Origin: an uncultured Pseudomonadota bacterium
Lineage (GTDB): Bacteria; Pseudomonadota; Gammaproteobacteria; Burkholderiales; SG8-39
Reading direction: 5' to 3'
Assembly: GCA_903921325.1 (NCBI GenBank)
Contig: CAIXPL010000006.1
Span: forward strand, 1-64,000
DNA length: 64,000 bases
This document shows, piece after piece, positions 18,714 to 29,531 of the stretch (positions are counted from its first letter, which is position 1; each line of letters starts with the position of its first letter). The notes beneath the pieces are model-generated. The model had not been told where the DNA came from. It worked only from the letters and a program-made list of their open reading frames with translations, and ran no database searches. Both the position numbers and the translations under genes were made by a program.

Positions 18714-20426
18714 ATGTCAACTGTAGCAACCGAAATTCCTGCAATGGAAAGTTTTGCCGCGCTCTTCGAAGAGAGCCTGAGTCGCAAGGAAATGCGCATC
18801 GGCGAGGTGATCACCGCCGAAGTGGTTCGTGTCGATCAGAACTGGGTGGTTGTCAACGCCGGTCTGAAGTCCGAGAGTTTCATCCCGATCGAAGAATTCC
18901 GTAATGACCGTGGCGAGCTCGATGTCGTCCCCGGCGATTTCACCAGCGTGGCCATTGAGGCGCTGGAAGATGGCTACGGCGAGACCCGTCTGTCGCGAGA
19001 CAAGGCCAAGCGCCTGGCCGCCTGGCTCGATCTTGAGCGCGCCCTGGATGAAGCCAGCATTGTCTCTGGCATGGTCACCGGCAAGGTGAAGGGCGGTCTC
19101 ACGGTCATGATCAATGGCATCCGCGCGTTCCTGCCCGGTTCCCTGGTTGATCTGCGTCCGCTCAAGGACACCACCCCGTTTGAGGGCAAGGAACTTGAGT
19201 TCAAGGTGATCAAGCTTGATCGCAAGCGCAACAATGTGGTGGTGTCGCGTCGCGCGGTGCTCGAAGCCACTGCCGGCGAAGAGCGTCAGAAACTCCTTGA
19301 GAATCTGCGCGAAGGCGCGATCGTCAAGGGTATTGTCAAGAACATCACCGACTACGGCGCGTTCGTTGATCTGGGTGGCATCGATGGTCTGCTGCACATC
19401 ACTGATCTGGCCTGGCGCCGGGTCAAGCACCCGACCGAAGTGGTCAATGTGGGCGATGAAGTCACCGCCAAAGTGCTCAAGTTCGATACCGAGAAAAACC
19501 GCGTATCCCTCGGCCTCAAGCAGTTGGGAGAGGACCCGTGGGTGGGCATCAGCCGGCGTTATCCGCAAGGCACCCGCATGTTCGGCAAGGTCACCAATCT
19601 CACCGACTACGGTGCGTTTGTCGAGATCGAGTCGGGCATCGAAGGGCTGGTGCACGTCTCCGAGATGGATTGGACCAACAAGAACGTGCATCCCTCCAAG
19701 GTGGTGCAGCTGGGCGATGAAGTCGAAGTGATGATCCTTGAGATTGACGAAGACCGTCGCCGGATTTCGCTTGGCATGAAGCAGTGCATGCCCAATCCTT
19801 GGGACGAATTCGGTGTCAATCATCGCAAGGGCGATCGGGTCCGCGGCGCCATCAAGTCGATTACCGACTTTGGTGTGTTCATCGGCCTGCCAGGTGGTAT
19901 CGATGGTCTCGTTCACCTGTCCGATCTGTCCTGGAATCTGCCCGGTGAAGAAGCCGTGCGCAATTTCAAGAAGGGCGATGAACTCGAAGCCGTGGTGCTT
20001 GCCATCGATATCGAGCGCGAGCGCATCTCGCTGGGTGTGAAGCAGATCGAAGGCGATCCGTTCAACAACTTCGTGGCGATGAACGACAAGGGCGCGGTAG
20101 TAAGTGGCGTTGTTGGCGAAGTCGATGCGAAGGGCGCTGTGGTGATGCTCGCCGGTGAAGTCGAGGGCTATCTGCGCGCCTCTGAGATCTCGCGTGATCG
20201 CGTCGAGGACGCCCGCACGATGTTGAAGGAAGGCGATCAGATCACCCCGATGATCATCAACGTCGATCGCAAGAATCGCACGATCAACCTGTCGATCAAG
20301 GCCAAGGACATGGCCGATGAGACCGAAGTGATCGCCAAGCTGCAAAGCGACAGCGCTGCGGCCTCGGGTAGCACCAATCTGGGCGCGCTGCTGAAAGCAC
20401 GACTGGACGGTTCGAAGAATCCTTGA
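18714..20426 (+). CDS. rpsA: 30S ribosomal protein S1
   Basis: S1 binds mRNA on the small ribosomal subunit and is required for initiation on most messages. The 570-residue protein contains six S1 (OB-fold) repeats. The best show the pattern [15 protein letters not shown]/IExxGxxGLVHxSE, for instance [19 protein letters not shown] and [21 protein letters not shown] 259-base gap separates it from cmk and should hold its own promoter and leader, though I could not assign a clear site. Length and gene order (cmk-rpsA-ihfB) agree with proteobacterial orthologues. Confidence 0.97.
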   Translation: MSTVATEIPAMESFAALFEESLSRKEMRIGEVITAEVVRVDQNWVVVNAGLKSESFIPIEEFRNDRGELDVVPGDFTSVAIEALEDGYGETRLSRDKAKRLAAWLDLERALDEASIVSGMVTGKVKGGLTVMINGIRAFLPGSLVDLRPLKDTTPFEGKELEFKVIKLDRKRNNVVVSRRAVLEATAGEERQKLLENLREGAIVKGIVKNITDYGAFVDLGGIDGLLHITDLAWRRVKHPTEVVNVGDEVTAKVLKFDTEKNRVSLGLKQLGEDPWVGISRRYPQGTRMFGKVTNLTDYGAFVEIESGIEGLVHVSEMDWTNKNVHPSKVVQLGDEVEVMILEIDEDRRRISLGMKQCMPNPWDEFGVNHRKGDRVRGAIKSITDFGVFIGLPGGIDGLVHLSDLSWNLPGEEAVRNFKKGDELEAVVLAIDIERERISLGVKQIEGDPFNNFVAMNDKGAVVSGVVGEVDAKGAVVMLAGEVEGYLRASEISRDRVEDARTMLKEGDQITPMIINVDRKNRTINLSIKAKDMADETEVIAKLQSDSAAASGSTNLGALLKARLDGSKNP

Positions 20427-20454
20427 TCGGTAGCTGCCTGTGCCTGTAGACACG

Positions 20455-20754
20455 ATGACGAAGTCCGAGCTGATTGCCCGCCTGGCAGGTCGCTATCCGC
20501 AATTGGTGGCGAAGGATGCTGAATTTGCGGTCAAGATGATGCTCGATGCGATGACCGATGCGCTCGTCAAGGGCGAGCGCATCGAGATTCGCGGGTTTGG
20601 CAGCTTCGGACTCAATCATCGTCCGGCACGCATGGGGCGCAATCCGAAATCCGGCGACAAGGTTGAAGTGCCGGAGAAGTTTGTGCCCCACTTCAAGGCC
20701 GGAAAGGAATTGCGCGAACGGGTTGACGAGCGGATCAACACGATCCAGAGCTGA
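20455..20754 (+). CDS. ihfB: Integration host factor subunit beta
   Basis: IHF-beta pairs with IHF-alpha to bend DNA at promoters, origins and recombination sites. The 99-residue protein begins [17 protein letters not shown] and has the DNA-intercalating arm [15 protein letters not shown] and the [13 protein letters not shown] strand. I chose ATG 20455. GTG 20440 would add five residues not found in family members, though neither start has a strong ribosome binding site. It lies directly after rpsA, the usual order. Confidence 0.95.
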   Translation: MTKSELIARLAGRYPQLVAKDAEFAVKMMLDAMTDALVKGERIEIRGFGSFGLNHRPARMGRNPKSGDKVEVPEKFVPHFKAGKELRERVDERINTIQS

Positions 20755-20778
20755 TGCATCGAACACAGGGGCACTAGG

Positions 20779-21117
20779 ATGGGCGGATTGCGGCGCATCG
20801 TGACATGGGTGGTCCGGGTGCTGCTACTGGTTCTGCTCACCGTGCTCGCACTGATGAATTCCGATTCAGTGCATTTGAGTGTGTTTGGACAATACTGGGA
20901 GGTGCCGCTCCCCGTGTTGTTGCTTGCCAGTGTCACCTTTGGCATGTTGATCGCGCTGCTCGGTGTGCTCGGGCCGTATGTAGGCCTGCGTCGCCAGATC
21001 AGTGCTCTCAAGCGCGAAGTGGCGGTGCATGAAGCCGAACAGCATCGCGTGCCGCGTGCCGCCGCCGGTGTGGCGGCCGAATTCGAGGCTGATCCAGGCC
21101 GCGCGATGGAGCGCTAG
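20779..21117 (+). CDS. lapA: LapA-domain membrane protein
   Basis: LapA (YciS-like) is a small inner-membrane partner of LapB in control of lipopolysaccharide synthesis. The 112-residue protein has two transmembrane stretches: residues about 8-26 (VVRVLLLVLLTVLALMNS) and about 40-62 (LPVLLLASVTFGMLIALLG). A charged, coiled cytoplasmic tail follows (RRQISALKREVAVHEAEQ). It is directly followed by lapB two bases later, the conserved pair. The last 20 residues are poorly conserved in the family. Confidence 0.85.
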   Translation: MGGLRRIVTWVVRVLLLVLLTVLALMNSDSVHLSVFGQYWEVPLPVLLLASVTFGMLIALLGVLGPYVGLRRQISALKREVAVHEAEQHRVPRAAAGVAAEFEADPGRAMER

Positions 21118-21119
21118 GG

Positions 21120-22292
21120 ATGGAGTTTGAATACTGGTGGCTGATCGTCTGCCCGCTTTTTTTTGCTCTTGGCTGGCTCGCGGCGCGAATCGACATCAAT
21201 CACCTGATTCATGAATCACGCAGCGTCCCGCGAGCGTATTTCAAGGGTCTGAATTTTCTGTTGAATGAAGAACCCGACCGTGCCATCGATGCGTTTATCG
21301 AGGTGGTCAAGATCGGGCCTGAAACAATCGATCTGCATTTTGCGCTCGGTAGCCTCTTTCGGCGCCGTGGCGAAACCGAGCGGGCGATCCGCATGCACCG
21401 CAATCTGCTTGAGCGGACCGACCTGGCCCCCGAGCAACGCGATCACGCACTGGCCGAGCTGGGCGAGGATTTCCTCAAAGCCGGTTTGCTCGATCGCGCC
21501 GAAGAGTGCTTTCAGAAATTACGCGCCGGTGCGTATCACAGCGAGGCGCTCGAGCACCTGCTCAATATCTACCAGCTTCTCAAAGAGTGGCCAAAGGCCA
21601 TCACGACAGCCCAGGCGCTCACTGACGAGTGTGGGCAGGCACGTCAGCGCGAAATTGCCCACTTCCACTGTGAACTGGCGCAGCAGGCGCAGGCCGCCGA
21701 CGATCTGGAGCGCGCCCGTGCCGAGCTCGATCTGGCACTGCAGTCGAACCGGTTGTGCACGCGTGCCAACATCATGCTGGGCGATCTGGCCGCACGCGAA
21801 GGTCAGCCGGCGCAGGCAATCGAGATCTGGCGTCGCATCGAGCAGCAGGACCCCGAGTTTCTTGCCCTGGTCGCGCGGCGCATGCTCGATGCCTATCGAG
21901 CCCTGGGTCAGTACGCTGAAGGGGTGGCAAGGATCAAGAACTATCTGACCGATTACCCGGCCCTCGATAGCCTCGATGTTGCCTTCCAGGCGAGTCTGGA
22001 GCAAGACGGCCCCGAGGAGGCCCATCGCATGGTGCGCGATGAGCTGAGACGCAATCCCACCTTGCGTGGCCTCGATCACCTGCTCGAAGCGCAACTGCTC
22101 GAGGTCGGCACAGAGCAGCGCTCGGAGCTGGAAATGGTGAAATCGCTGGTGCACAACCACACACAGAGATTGTCACGTTACAAATGCGAGAATTGCGGTT
22201 TTCGTGCGCGTCAGTTTCACTGGCAGTGTCCGGCCTGTGCGGGCTGGGAGAGTTATCCGCCTCGGCGCGTCGAGGAATTCGATCTTTCCTGA
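21120..22292 (+). CDS. lapB: Lipopolysaccharide assembly protein LapB (YciM)
   Basis: LapB is an inner-membrane-anchored TPR protein that in enterobacteria guides FtsH degradation of LpxC and so limits lipid A synthesis. The 390-residue protein has an N-terminal membrane anchor (WWLIVCPLFFALGWLAA), a run of TPR helices (about residues 30-330), and a C-terminal rubredoxin-like metal site with CENC and CPAC. Length matches LapB (389 in E. coli). It sits after lapA and before the envelope sugar genes ugd, hldA and hldD, which suits a role in the outer membrane. Confidence 0.93.
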   Translation: MEFEYWWLIVCPLFFALGWLAARIDINHLIHESRSVPRAYFKGLNFLLNEEPDRAIDAFIEVVKIGPETIDLHFALGSLFRRRGETERAIRMHRNLLERTDLAPEQRDHALAELGEDFLKAGLLDRAEECFQKLRAGAYHSEALEHLLNIYQLLKEWPKAITTAQALTDECGQARQREIAHFHCELAQQAQAADDLERARAELDLALQSNRLCTRANIMLGDLAAREGQPAQAIEIWRRIEQQDPEFLALVARRMLDAYRALGQYAEGVARIKNYLTDYPALDSLDVAFQASLEQDGPEEAHRMVRDELRRNPTLRGLDHLLEAQLLEVGTEQRSELEMVKSLVHNHTQRLSRYKCENCGFRARQFHWQCPACAGWESYPPRRVEEFDLS

Positions 22293-22310
22293 CTTACAGC
22301 TGAGGTTTCC

Positions 22311-23651
22311 ATGCGTATCACGATGATCGGTACCGGCTATGTGGGGCTGGTGACCGGAGCCTGTTTCGCCGAAGTAGGCAACGATGTCCTGTGTCTGGAT
22401 CTGGATGAGCGAAAAATTGCCATCCTGAATTCAGGCGGCATCCCGATTCACGAACCCGGTTTGCTCGAGATGGTGGAGCGTAACCGCGCCGCGGGCCGCC
22501 TGCGCTTCACCACCAATGTGGCCGAGGGCGTCGCGCATGCCCAGGTGCAATTCATCGGCGTGGGCACGCCCCCGGATGAAGACGGCTCGGCCGATGTGCG
22601 CCATGTGGTGGCCGCCGCCCGCTCGATCGGCCGCCTGATGGAAGATTCGAAAATCGTGGTGGATAAATCCACCGTGCCGGTGGGCACCGCCGATGCCGTG
22701 CGCGCCGCCATTGCCGATGAGCTGCAAAAGCGCGGCAAGTCGATCCATTTCACCGTGGTGTCGAATCCTGAGTTTCTGAAAGAAGGCGCGGCGGTAGAGG
22801 ATTTCATGCGCCCGGATCGCATCGTGATCGGTAGCGATGATGAAGAGGGGTTGCGCGCGATGCGTGCCTTGTATGCCCCGTTCCAGCGCAATCACGATCG
22901 ACTGATCGTCATGGATGTGCGCTCGGCCGAGCTCACCAAATACGCGGCCAACGCAATGCTTGCCACGCGCATCTCGTTCATGAACGAAATTGCCAATCTG
23001 GCTGAGCGCATTGGCGCTGATATCGAGGACGTGCGTCGCGGCATCGGCTCAGACCCGCGCATCGGTTTTCATTTTCTGTACCCGGGTGCAGGCTACGGTG
23101 GCTCGTGCTTCCCCAAGGATGTGAAGGCACTGGCGCACACCGCGCGCCAGGCCGGCTTGAATCTGCGCGTGCTCGATGCGGTCGAGCAGGTTAATGCGGC
23201 GCAAAAGGAAGTGCTCGCGCAAAAGATTGTGGCGCAATTCGGCACCGATCTGAGCGGCCGGCATTTTGCGCTCTGGGGGCTTGCGTTCAAACCCAATACC
23301 GATGACATGCGCGAGGCCCCCAGCCTGGTGCTGATCCACGAGTTGCTTGCGCGCGGGGCCACGGTGGCAGCCTATGACCCGGCAGCGATGGAAGAAGCCA
23401 AGCGTCAGCTCGACGGGATTCCAGGTGTGCGGTATGCCACGCATCCGATGGATGCGCTGGAGGCCGCCGATGCACTGGTCATCATCACCGAATGGAAGGA
23501 ATTCCGCAGCCCGGATTTCGCGGCCATTCGCGGCCGGCTCAAGGTCCCGGTCATTTTCGATGGTCGCAATCTCTACGACCCGGCACTGGTGGCGCAGAAT
23601 GGCCTGCAATACCACACCATCGGGCGGCGCACGTTTGCGCCTGCGGTCTGA
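22311..23651 (+). CDS. ugd: UDP-glucose 6-dehydrogenase
   Basis: This NAD-dependent enzyme oxidises UDP-glucose to UDP-glucuronate, a precursor for surface polysaccharides and for aminoarabinose. The 446-residue protein has a Rossmann start [19 protein letters not shown], the STVPVGTAD segment, the substrate-binding stretch [15 protein letters not shown] and the catalytic cysteine motif [10 protein letters not shown]. The C-terminal domain contains [17 protein letters not shown]. It falls between lapB and hldA, a common Burkholderiales order. Some databases call this gene tuaD or udg. Confidence 0.95.
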   Translation: MRITMIGTGYVGLVTGACFAEVGNDVLCLDLDERKIAILNSGGIPIHEPGLLEMVERNRAAGRLRFTTNVAEGVAHAQVQFIGVGTPPDEDGSADVRHVVAAARSIGRLMEDSKIVVDKSTVPVGTADAVRAAIADELQKRGKSIHFTVVSNPEFLKEGAAVEDFMRPDRIVIGSDDEEGLRAMRALYAPFQRNHDRLIVMDVRSAELTKYAANAMLATRISFMNEIANLAERIGADIEDVRRGIGSDPRIGFHFLYPGAGYGGSCFPKDVKALAHTARQAGLNLRVLDAVEQVNAAQKEVLAQKIVAQFGTDLSGRHFALWGLAFKPNTDDMREAPSLVLIHELLARGATVAAYDPAAMEEAKRQLDGIPGVRYATHPMDALEAADALVIITEWKEFRSPDFAAIRGRLKVPVIFDGRNLYDPALVAQNGLQYHTIGRRTFAPAV

Positions 23652-23695
23652 TCGCCGATGACGGTGGCGAGCGCAAGCAGCGGGGGACTTTGATC

Positions 23696-24643
23696 GTGCC
23701 TGTCAGCGAGATGCCGGATTTCTCACCTGCGCGGGTGCTGGTGGCAGGTGATGTGATGCTCGATCGCTACTGGTTTGGCGATGTCGATCGCATTTCACCC
23801 GAGGCCCCCGTGCCCGTGGTGAAGGTGGTGCGTTCGGAAGAGCGCCCCGGCGGTGCGGCCAATGTGGCGCGCAACGCCGCGGCTCTGGGCGCACACACCG
23901 AATTGCTGGCCGTCACCGGCGATGATGAGGCGGGCAGCGCACTGCAGGCTCTGATCAAAGCAGAAGGCGTTCACGGCCAGTTGCAGCGCGATCCGACCAT
24001 TTCCACAACGGTCAAACTGCGGGTACTCAGCCGTCAGCAGCAGTTGATTCGCATTGATTTTGAAAGCGTCCCCAGCCGCGAAGTGTTGAGCGACAAGATG
24101 GCGCAATTCAAGGCCATGCTGCCCCTGGTCGATGTGGTGGTGTTATCCGACTACGGCAAGGGCGCATTGGCCGATGTGGCGCAGATGATTGCGGCTTCCC
24201 GCGCGGCCGGCAAGGCGGTGCTGGTCGACCCCAAGGGCGATGACTATTCGCCCTACCGTGGTGCAAGCGTGATCACACCGAATCGCACGGAACTGCGCCA
24301 GGTGGTGGGTCGTTGGAGTGATGAGGCTGACCTCGCGCACCGCGCGCAACAGCTGCGCGCCGAGCTTGGCCTCGAGGCGCTGTTGCTCACGCGCTCAGAG
24401 GAGGGCATGACCTTATTTACTGCCGATGGGGTCATCAACCAGCCAGCACGGGCGCGCGAGGTCTACGATGTGAGCGGTGCAGGTGACACCGTGATTGCAA
24501 CGCTCAGTGCGGCGCTGGCAGTGGGGTGTGCGCTGCCCCGTGCCATGCACCTGGCCAATGTGGCAGCGGGCATCGTGGTCGGTAAACTGGGCACCGCGGT
24601 GGTTCATAACAGGGAATTGCGTCAGGCGCTGGCGACCGGCTAA
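23696..24643 (+). CDS. hldA: D-glycero-beta-D-manno-heptose-7-phosphate kinase (kinase domain only)
   Basis: HldA phosphorylates heptose-7-phosphate in ADP-heptose synthesis for the lipopolysaccharide core. The 315-residue protein is a PfkB/ribokinase-type kinase with [21 protein letters not shown], shown here as the start region GDVMLDRYW. It also has [32 protein letters not shown] and the catalytic [11 protein letters not shown]. It ends where the kinase domain ends. The cytidylyltransferase half found in E. coli HldE is absent, so a separate hldC should exist elsewhere. Start GTG 23696 has GGGGGA at 23682-23687. The longer frame overlaps ugd and is not supported. Confidence 0.92.
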   Translation: MPVSEMPDFSPARVLVAGDVMLDRYWFGDVDRISPEAPVPVVKVVRSEERPGGAANVARNAAALGAHTELLAVTGDDEAGSALQALIKAEGVHGQLQRDPTISTTVKLRVLSRQQQLIRIDFESVPSREVLSDKMAQFKAMLPLVDVVVLSDYGKGALADVAQMIAASRAAGKAVLVDPKGDDYSPYRGASVITPNRTELRQVVGRWSDEADLAHRAQQLRAELGLEALLLTRSEEGMTLFTADGVINQPARAREVYDVSGAGDTVIATLSAALAVGCALPRAMHLANVAAGIVVGKLGTAVVHNRELRQALATG

Positions 24644-24723
24644 GGCCTGTGCGCGGGCTGGTCGGCTCGATCAGGCCGAGCCACTGGGTCGACGGCAATG
24701 ACGAATTGAAGGGGAAGGTCAGC

Positions 24724-25731
24724 ATGAGCGGGTACACCATACTTACGGGCGGGGCCGGATTCATTGGATCCAATCTGCTGCGTGGATTGAACAAGCTTGG
24801 TGTGACCAACATCATCGTGGTGGACAACCTCACCCGTGCCGACAAGTTTCACAATCTGGTCGGCTGTCAGTTCGCCGACTATCTGGACAAGGGCGAGTTC
24901 CTCGGCCGCTTGAGCGCCGGTGAGTTTGACGGCGCCGTCGATCTTGTTCTGCATCAGGGCGCCTGCTCCGATACCACTGAGACTGACGGGCGCTACATGA
25001 TGGAGAACAACTACCGCTATTCGCTTGCGCTGCTCGATTTCTGTCTCGATGAAGACGTGCCGCTTCTGTATGCCTCATCGGCTGCAATTTACGGCGGCAG
25101 CACGGTGTTTGCCGAAGACTTCAGCTACGAACGGCCACTCAATGTGTACGGCTACTCGAAGTATCTGTTTGATCAGATCGTGCGCGAGCGTCTGCCTGAC
25201 GCCGGAGCGCAGATTGCCGGCTTTCGCTATTTCAATGTCTACGGCTTGAATGAGGATCACAAGGCGCGCATGGCCTCAGTGGCCTGGCATTTTTACAATC
25301 AATTCAGTGCCGAGGGGCGGGTGCGCCTGTTTGAGGGTAGCGGTGGCTATGCCAATGGCGCACAGCAGCGCGATTTTGTGTCGGTGGAGGATGTAACCCG
25401 TGTGGTGCTCGACTTTGTCGCGCATCCTGAGCGATCGGGCATCTTCAATCTGGGCACCGGACGGGCGCAGACCTTCAACGACATGGCGCGGGCCACCATC
25501 AATACCGTGCGCGTGCACCGGGGCATGCCAGAGATCACCCTTGAGCAAATGCATGCCGATGGCTTGATCGATTACATCGCTTTCCCCGATTCACTCAAGG
25601 GCAAGTATCAGCATTACACCCAGGCCGATCTGACGCGGCTGCGCGCGAGCGGCTACACTGCGCCTTTCCTCACAGTAGATGAAGGCGTATCGCGCTATAT
25701 CCGTGCGTTGATCGAACGCGGACCGCGCTGA
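24724..25731 (+). CDS. hldD: ADP-L-glycero-D-manno-heptose 6-epimerase
   Basis: HldD epimerises ADP-D-heptose to ADP-L-heptose for the lipopolysaccharide inner core. The 335-residue protein is an extended short-chain dehydrogenase. It has an NADP-binding [10 protein letters not shown] near the N-terminus, [11 protein letters not shown], the catalytic YGYSKYLFD (Y-x-x-x-K) and [14 protein letters not shown]. Start ATG 24724 has GGGAAGG upstream (before 24720) and matches the family. The frame upstream to 24649 does not. It follows hldA by 80 bases, so both belong to one pathway operon. Confidence 0.95.
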   Translation: MSGYTILTGGAGFIGSNLLRGLNKLGVTNIIVVDNLTRADKFHNLVGCQFADYLDKGEFLGRLSAGEFDGAVDLVLHQGACSDTTETDGRYMMENNYRYSLALLDFCLDEDVPLLYASSAAIYGGSTVFAEDFSYERPLNVYGYSKYLFDQIVRERLPDAGAQIAGFRYFNVYGLNEDHKARMASVAWHFYNQFSAEGRVRLFEGSGGYANGAQQRDFVSVEDVTRVVLDFVAHPERSGIFNLGTGRAQTFNDMARATINTVRVHRGMPEITLEQMHADGLIDYIAFPDSLKGKYQHYTQADLTRLRASGYTAPFLTVDEGVSRYIRALIERGPR

Positions 25732-25753
25732 TATCTGCCCCAAGGTTCAAGCT

Positions 25754-26659
25754 ATGACCCCTGGCGTCCCACGCTATCTGAGTGTCGAAGACACCATCGG
25801 CGGCACTCCGCTGGTGCGCCTTGCACGATTGCCAGGCAAAACCAGCAATATCGTCCTTGGCAAAATGGAAGGCGACAATCCGGCCGGATCGGTGAAGGAC
25901 CGGCCCGCGCTCTACATGATTCGTGAGGCCGAGCGGCGTGGCACCATTCACCCGGGCGACACCCTGATCGAGGCCACCAGTGGCAACACCGGCATTGCGC
26001 TTGCCATGGCTGCAGCGGTGCGTGGCTATCGCATGGTGCTGATCATGCCCGAGCATTTGTCAATTGAGCGCCGCCAAACGATGCGCGCCTATGGCGCGCA
26101 CATTATTCTCACGCCCAAAGAGGGTGGGATGGAATCGGCGCGCGACCTTGCTGATCAAATGGTGGCCGCAGGCAAAGGGGTCATGCTGGATCAGTTTGCC
26201 AACCCGGACAATCCGCTCGCGCATTACGAGACGACCGGGCCGGAGATCTGGAACGACACCGCGGGCACCATCACGCACTTTGTATCGAGCATGGGTACGA
26301 CCGGCACGATCATGGGTGTGTCACGCTACTTGAAAGAAAGGAATCCGGCGATCTGCATCGTGGGTGCGCAGCCCGAAGAAGGCTCGAACATCCCGGGTAT
26401 TCGCAAATGGCCGCAGGCGTATCTACCCCGCATCTACGACGGTGCGCGCGTCGATCGCATCGAGTCGGTCAGCCAGGCGGCGGCCGAGCAGATGGCGCGG
26501 CGTCTGGCGAGCGAAGAGGGCATTTTCTGCGGCATCTCGGCTGGCGGGGCGATGGAGATCGCACTCAGAATCTCGCGCGAGGTGGAGCACGCGACCATCG
26601 TCGCGGTGATCTGTGATCGCGGTGATCGCTATCTCTCCACCGGGGTCTTTCCGGCCTGA
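25754..26659 (+). CDS. cysM: Cysteine synthase B
   Basis: CysM uses PLP to make cysteine from O-acetylserine and sulfide or thiosulfate. The 301-residue protein has TIGGTPLVRL, the PLP lysine region NPAGSVKDRPA, the substrate loop EATSGNTGIALA and the phosphate-binding GTTGTIMG. CDRGDRYLSTGVF near the C-terminus is typical of the CysM group rather than CysK. In Burkholderiales cysM lies next to hldD, as here. The sulfate importer genes further along the window supply the sulfur route. Confidence 0.93.
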   Translation: MTPGVPRYLSVEDTIGGTPLVRLARLPGKTSNIVLGKMEGDNPAGSVKDRPALYMIREAERRGTIHPGDTLIEATSGNTGIALAMAAAVRGYRMVLIMPEHLSIERRQTMRAYGAHIILTPKEGGMESARDLADQMVAAGKGVMLDQFANPDNPLAHYETTGPEIWNDTAGTITHFVSSMGTTGTIMGVSRYLKERNPAICIVGAQPEEGSNIPGIRKWPQAYLPRIYDGARVDRIESVSQAAAEQMARRLASEEGIFCGISAGGAMEIALRISREVEHATIVAVICDRGDRYLSTGVFPA

Positions 26660-26677
26660 GCCGGAGGCGCATCACTG

Positions 26678-27475
26678 ATGCCACCGGTGCTGGTATTTGA
26701 TATCGAGACCATTCCTGATACCGCGGCCTTGCGCGCGATTCATGGGTTTGATGATCAGTTGAGCGATCGCGATGTGGCCGAGCTCGCGTTCCAGCGACGC
26801 CGCGCTCAGAATGGCAGCGACTTTTTGCCCATCCATTTGCACCGGATTGTGGCGCTCTCGTGTGTGTTGCGTGACAACGAACAATTCAAGGTGTGGACGC
26901 TGGGGCGCAATGGCGAGGACGAACGCTCGATTGTGCAGCGCTTCTTCGACGGACTGGACAAATACACGCCGCAACTGGTGTCCTGGAATGGTGGCGGTTT
27001 TGATCTGCCCGTGCTGCACTATCGCAGTCTCGCGCACTCGCTGAGCGCGCCACGCTACTGGGACATGGGCGAGGATGACCGCGAGTTCAAGTGGAACAAC
27101 TATCTCAGCCGCTATCACACCCGGCATCTGGACTTGATGGATCTGCTCGCGCTCTACCAGCCACGTAACAATGTGCCACTAGATCAGGCGGCGCGATTGC
27201 TCGGTCTGCCCGGCAAGCTCGGTATGGATGGATCGCTGGTGTGGGACGCGTGGCGTGCCGGACGTGCTGCCGAGATCTGCGATTACTGCGAGACTGACGT
27301 GGTGAACACGTACCTGATTTATCTGCGCTTTCAACTGATGCGCGGGCATATCGATCAGGCCACCCATGCGCGCGAAGTGGCGCTGGTGCGTGAGACGCTC
27401 GCGGGCAGTGGTGCAGCGCATTGGGGCGAGTACCTGGCTGCTTGGGACGTGACCATGCCGGCGGCAAAGGCCTGA
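26678..27475 (+). CDS. Predicted 3'-5' exonuclease (DEDD type)
   Basis: A 265-residue protein of the family annotated as predicted polysaccharide-polymerase-related 3'-5' exonuclease (DNA_pol_B_exo2). The DEDD nuclease motifs are visible: VFDIETIPD at the N-terminus supplies Asp and Glu, [11 protein letters not shown] supplies the second Asp, and [14 protein letters not shown] the last. No polymerase domain is attached. It sits between cysM and rlmD and probably acts on DNA or RNA 3' ends. Its physiological role is not known. Residues 107-130 ([20 protein letters not shown]) are typical of this family. Confidence 0.82.
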   Translation: MPPVLVFDIETIPDTAALRAIHGFDDQLSDRDVAELAFQRRRAQNGSDFLPIHLHRIVALSCVLRDNEQFKVWTLGRNGEDERSIVQRFFDGLDKYTPQLVSWNGGGFDLPVLHYRSLAHSLSAPRYWDMGEDDREFKWNNYLSRYHTRHLDLMDLLALYQPRNNVPLDQAARLLGLPGKLGMDGSLVWDAWRAGRAAEICDYCETDVVNTYLIYLRFQLMRGHIDQATHAREVALVRETLAGSGAAHWGEYLAAWDVTMPAAKA

Positions 27476-27488
27476 CGACCGCTTGCCA

Positions 27489-28781
27489 ATGTCACAGCTT
27501 GCCTCCATAGAATCCATCGACCGCGAAGGCCGCGGGGTCACCCATGTCGATGGCAAGGTGATTTTCATTCCGGGGGCACTGCCCGGCGAGCTGGTGCGCT
27601 TTTCAATCTCGCGCGACAAGAAGAGCTTTGCCATCGGTGCCCTTGAAGCGGTCATCAAGGAGTCAAGTGCGCGGGTGCGACCGCGTTGCCCGTCCTTTGG
27701 CATCTGTGGCGGCTGCTCGTTGCAGCATTTCGAGGGCCGCTCGCAGGTGGCTGCCAAGCAGCGCGTACTGGAGGACGCCTTTGCGCACATCGGCAATGTG
27801 CTTCCACAGACACTGCTCGCACCGATCTACGGTCTGCAGTGGGGCTATCGTCATCGGGCGCGTTTGACGGTACGCCTGGTGGCCAAGAAGGGCGGGGTGC
27901 TGGTGGGCTTTCATGAACGCGGATCGAGTTATGTGGTCGATATGCGCTCGTGCGAAGTGCTGCCGCCGTCGATCTCCGATCTGCTGGTGCCGATGCGCGC
28001 ACTGGTTGGCTCGCTCAGTACACCAGACCGCTTGCCACAGATTGAAGTCTCGGTCGGCGAGCAGGTGATCGTTCTGGTTCTGCGGGTGTTAGAGGCATTG
28101 AACGAGGCGGACGAGCAACGATTGCGGGATTTTGCCGATGAGCGCGGGGTGCAGATCTGGTTGCAACCCAAAGGGCCTGAAACCGCGCATTTGTTCCATC
28201 CCGTCGGGGCTGCGCCGCTTGCCTACGAATTGCCCGAGTTTGGGGTGCGAATCGGTTTTCTGCCCACCGATTTCACCCAGGTCAATCACTTGATGAACGG
28301 TGTGCTGGTGCGCCGTGCGATAGGGCTGCTTGACCCGCGACCGGGCGAGCGGATTGCGGATCTGTTTTGTGGTCTGGGCAATTTCACGCTGCCGATCGCT
28401 CGACGAGGCGCGCGGGTGCTGGGTTTTGAAGGTCATGCGGGGCTGGTGAGCCGGGCGCGTACCAATGCTCAGACCAACGGATTGCCGGCAGAATTTGCAG
28501 TGGCCAATCTGTTCGAAGCCGACAAGATTCCCGACTTGGCGAAGTTTGACAAGCTGCTGATCGATCCACCGCGTGACGGGGCCATGGAAGTGGTGAAGCA
28601 GCTACCCGAGGCGGGCAGTCCGCGGCGCATCGTCTATGTGTCGTGTGATCCGGCGACGCTGGCGCGCGACGCCGGGGTGTTGGTCCATACCCGAGGCTAT
28701 CGCCTGGTGAGCGCGGGAATTGCGAACATGTTTCCGCATACGGCGCATGTCGAATCGATTGCGTTGTTTGAACGTGATTGA
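27489..28781 (+). CDS. rlmD: 23S rRNA (uracil-1939-C5)-methyltransferase RlmD
   Basis: RlmD (RumA) makes 5-methyluridine 1939 in 23S rRNA with SAM. The 430-residue protein has an N-terminal TRAM domain (about residues 5-60), then the iron-sulfur cysteines in [15 protein letters not shown]. The methyltransferase domain follows, with [21 protein letters not shown] and the nucleophile cysteine in [13 protein letters not shown] chose ATG 27489. TTG 27483 is an alternative two codons upstream. The gene ends at a shared bidirectional terminator. Confidence 0.94.
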   Translation: MSQLASIESIDREGRGVTHVDGKVIFIPGALPGELVRFSISRDKKSFAIGALEAVIKESSARVRPRCPSFGICGGCSLQHFEGRSQVAAKQRVLEDAFAHIGNVLPQTLLAPIYGLQWGYRHRARLTVRLVAKKGGVLVGFHERGSSYVVDMRSCEVLPPSISDLLVPMRALVGSLSTPDRLPQIEVSVGEQVIVLVLRVLEALNEADEQRLRDFADERGVQIWLQPKGPETAHLFHPVGAAPLAYELPEFGVRIGFLPTDFTQVNHLMNGVLVRRAIGLLDPRPGERIADLFCGLGNFTLPIARRGARVLGFEGHAGLVSRARTNAQTNGLPAEFAVANLFEADKIPDLAKFDKLLIDPPRDGAMEVVKQLPEAGSPRRIVYVSCDPATLARDAGVLVHTRGYRLVSAGIANMFPHTAHVESIALFERD

Positions 28782-28792
28782 AGCCGGAAAAC

Positions 28793-28819
28793 AAAAAAGG
28801 CGCCAAAGGCGCCTTTTTT
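28793..28819. terminator. Bidirectional Rho-independent terminator
   Basis: A perfect 12-base stem, AAAAAAGGCGCC (28793-28804) and GGCGCCTTTTTT (28808-28819), encloses a 3-base loop. It lies between the convergent rlmD (plus) and yccA-like (minus) genes, and each strand ends in a T run. Confidence 0.93.
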
Positions 28820-28838
28820 GTTCAGCGATCAGAAGTGC

Positions 28839-29531
28839 TCAGTCGCGGTTACCACCGAAGATGCCCAGGAGTTGCAGCAGGCTGGTGAACAGGTTGTAGA
28901 TCGACACATACAGGGTGAGGGTGGCTGACACGTAGTTGGTCTCACCGCCGCGCACGATCTGGTTCAACTGGAAGGCAATCATCATGGTCGAGAAGATCAC
29001 GAAGGCGCCGACCACGACCAGTTGCAGGACCGGGCTTTGCAGGAAGATATTGGCGACAACTGCCAGCATGATGACGATGCCGCCGACCATCAGGAACTTG
29101 CCGGTGTTGGACAGATCGCGCTTGGCATTGGTGGCAAACGCGGCCAGACCAAAGAACGACACCGCGGTACCGCCGGCGGCCATCATGATCAATTGCGCAC
29201 CGTTGCTGAAGCCCAGAATGTGCTGGAACAGTGGTCCGAGCAGCAGCCCCATGAACCCGGTGAAGCCAAGTAGCAGGACAACGCCCAGGCTCGATTCGCG
29301 ATTGCGTTCAATCGCGAAAATCCAGCCATAGAAGATCGCCATGATGGCAATGATGCTGACCATCGGGCTCGTCCGCATGAATGACAAGTCGAGGTTGGTG
29401 CCGATGACCGCGCCGATCATGGTCGGGATCAAGCTGAGCGCGAGCAACCAGTAGGTGTTGCGGAGCACTGCATTCTGAATCGACTGGGTGCCGAATACCT
29501 GACGTCCGAATGTTCTGACTTGCTGGTCCAT
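28839..29531 (-). CDS. yccA: Bax inhibitor-1/YccA-family inner membrane protein
   Basis: A 230-residue integral membrane protein with about seven hydrophobic stretches. Members include YccA and YbhL. YccA modulates FtsH proteolysis, and other members are pH-sensitive calcium leak channels. Diagnostic features are a short soluble N-terminus (MDQQVRTFGRQ), the FSNGAQLIMMAAGGTAVSFF segment and the C-terminal VSATLTLYVSIYNLFTSLLQ region with an acidic residue missing from this stretch. I chose ATG 29531, which has CAGGAGAG just upstream. The longer frame from 29576 lacks support. Confidence 0.88.
   Translation of the reverse strand: MDQQVRTFGRQVFGTQSIQNAVLRNTYWLLALSLIPTMIGAVIGTNLDLSFMRTSPMVSIIAIMAIFYGWIFAIERNRESSLGVVLLLGFTGFMGLLLGPLFQHILGFSNGAQLIMMAAGGTAVSFFGLAAFATNAKRDLSNTGKFLMVGGIVIMLAVVANIFLQSPVLQLVVVGAFVIFSTMMIAFQLNQIVRGGETNYVSATLTLYVSIYNLFTSLLQLLGIFGGNRD

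Noticed and set aside
18717-20453. A 578-residue minus-strand open frame opposite rpsA
   Set aside because: Same effect: it mirrors the S1 repeats in antisense and has no start site or domain. rpsA itself is certain.
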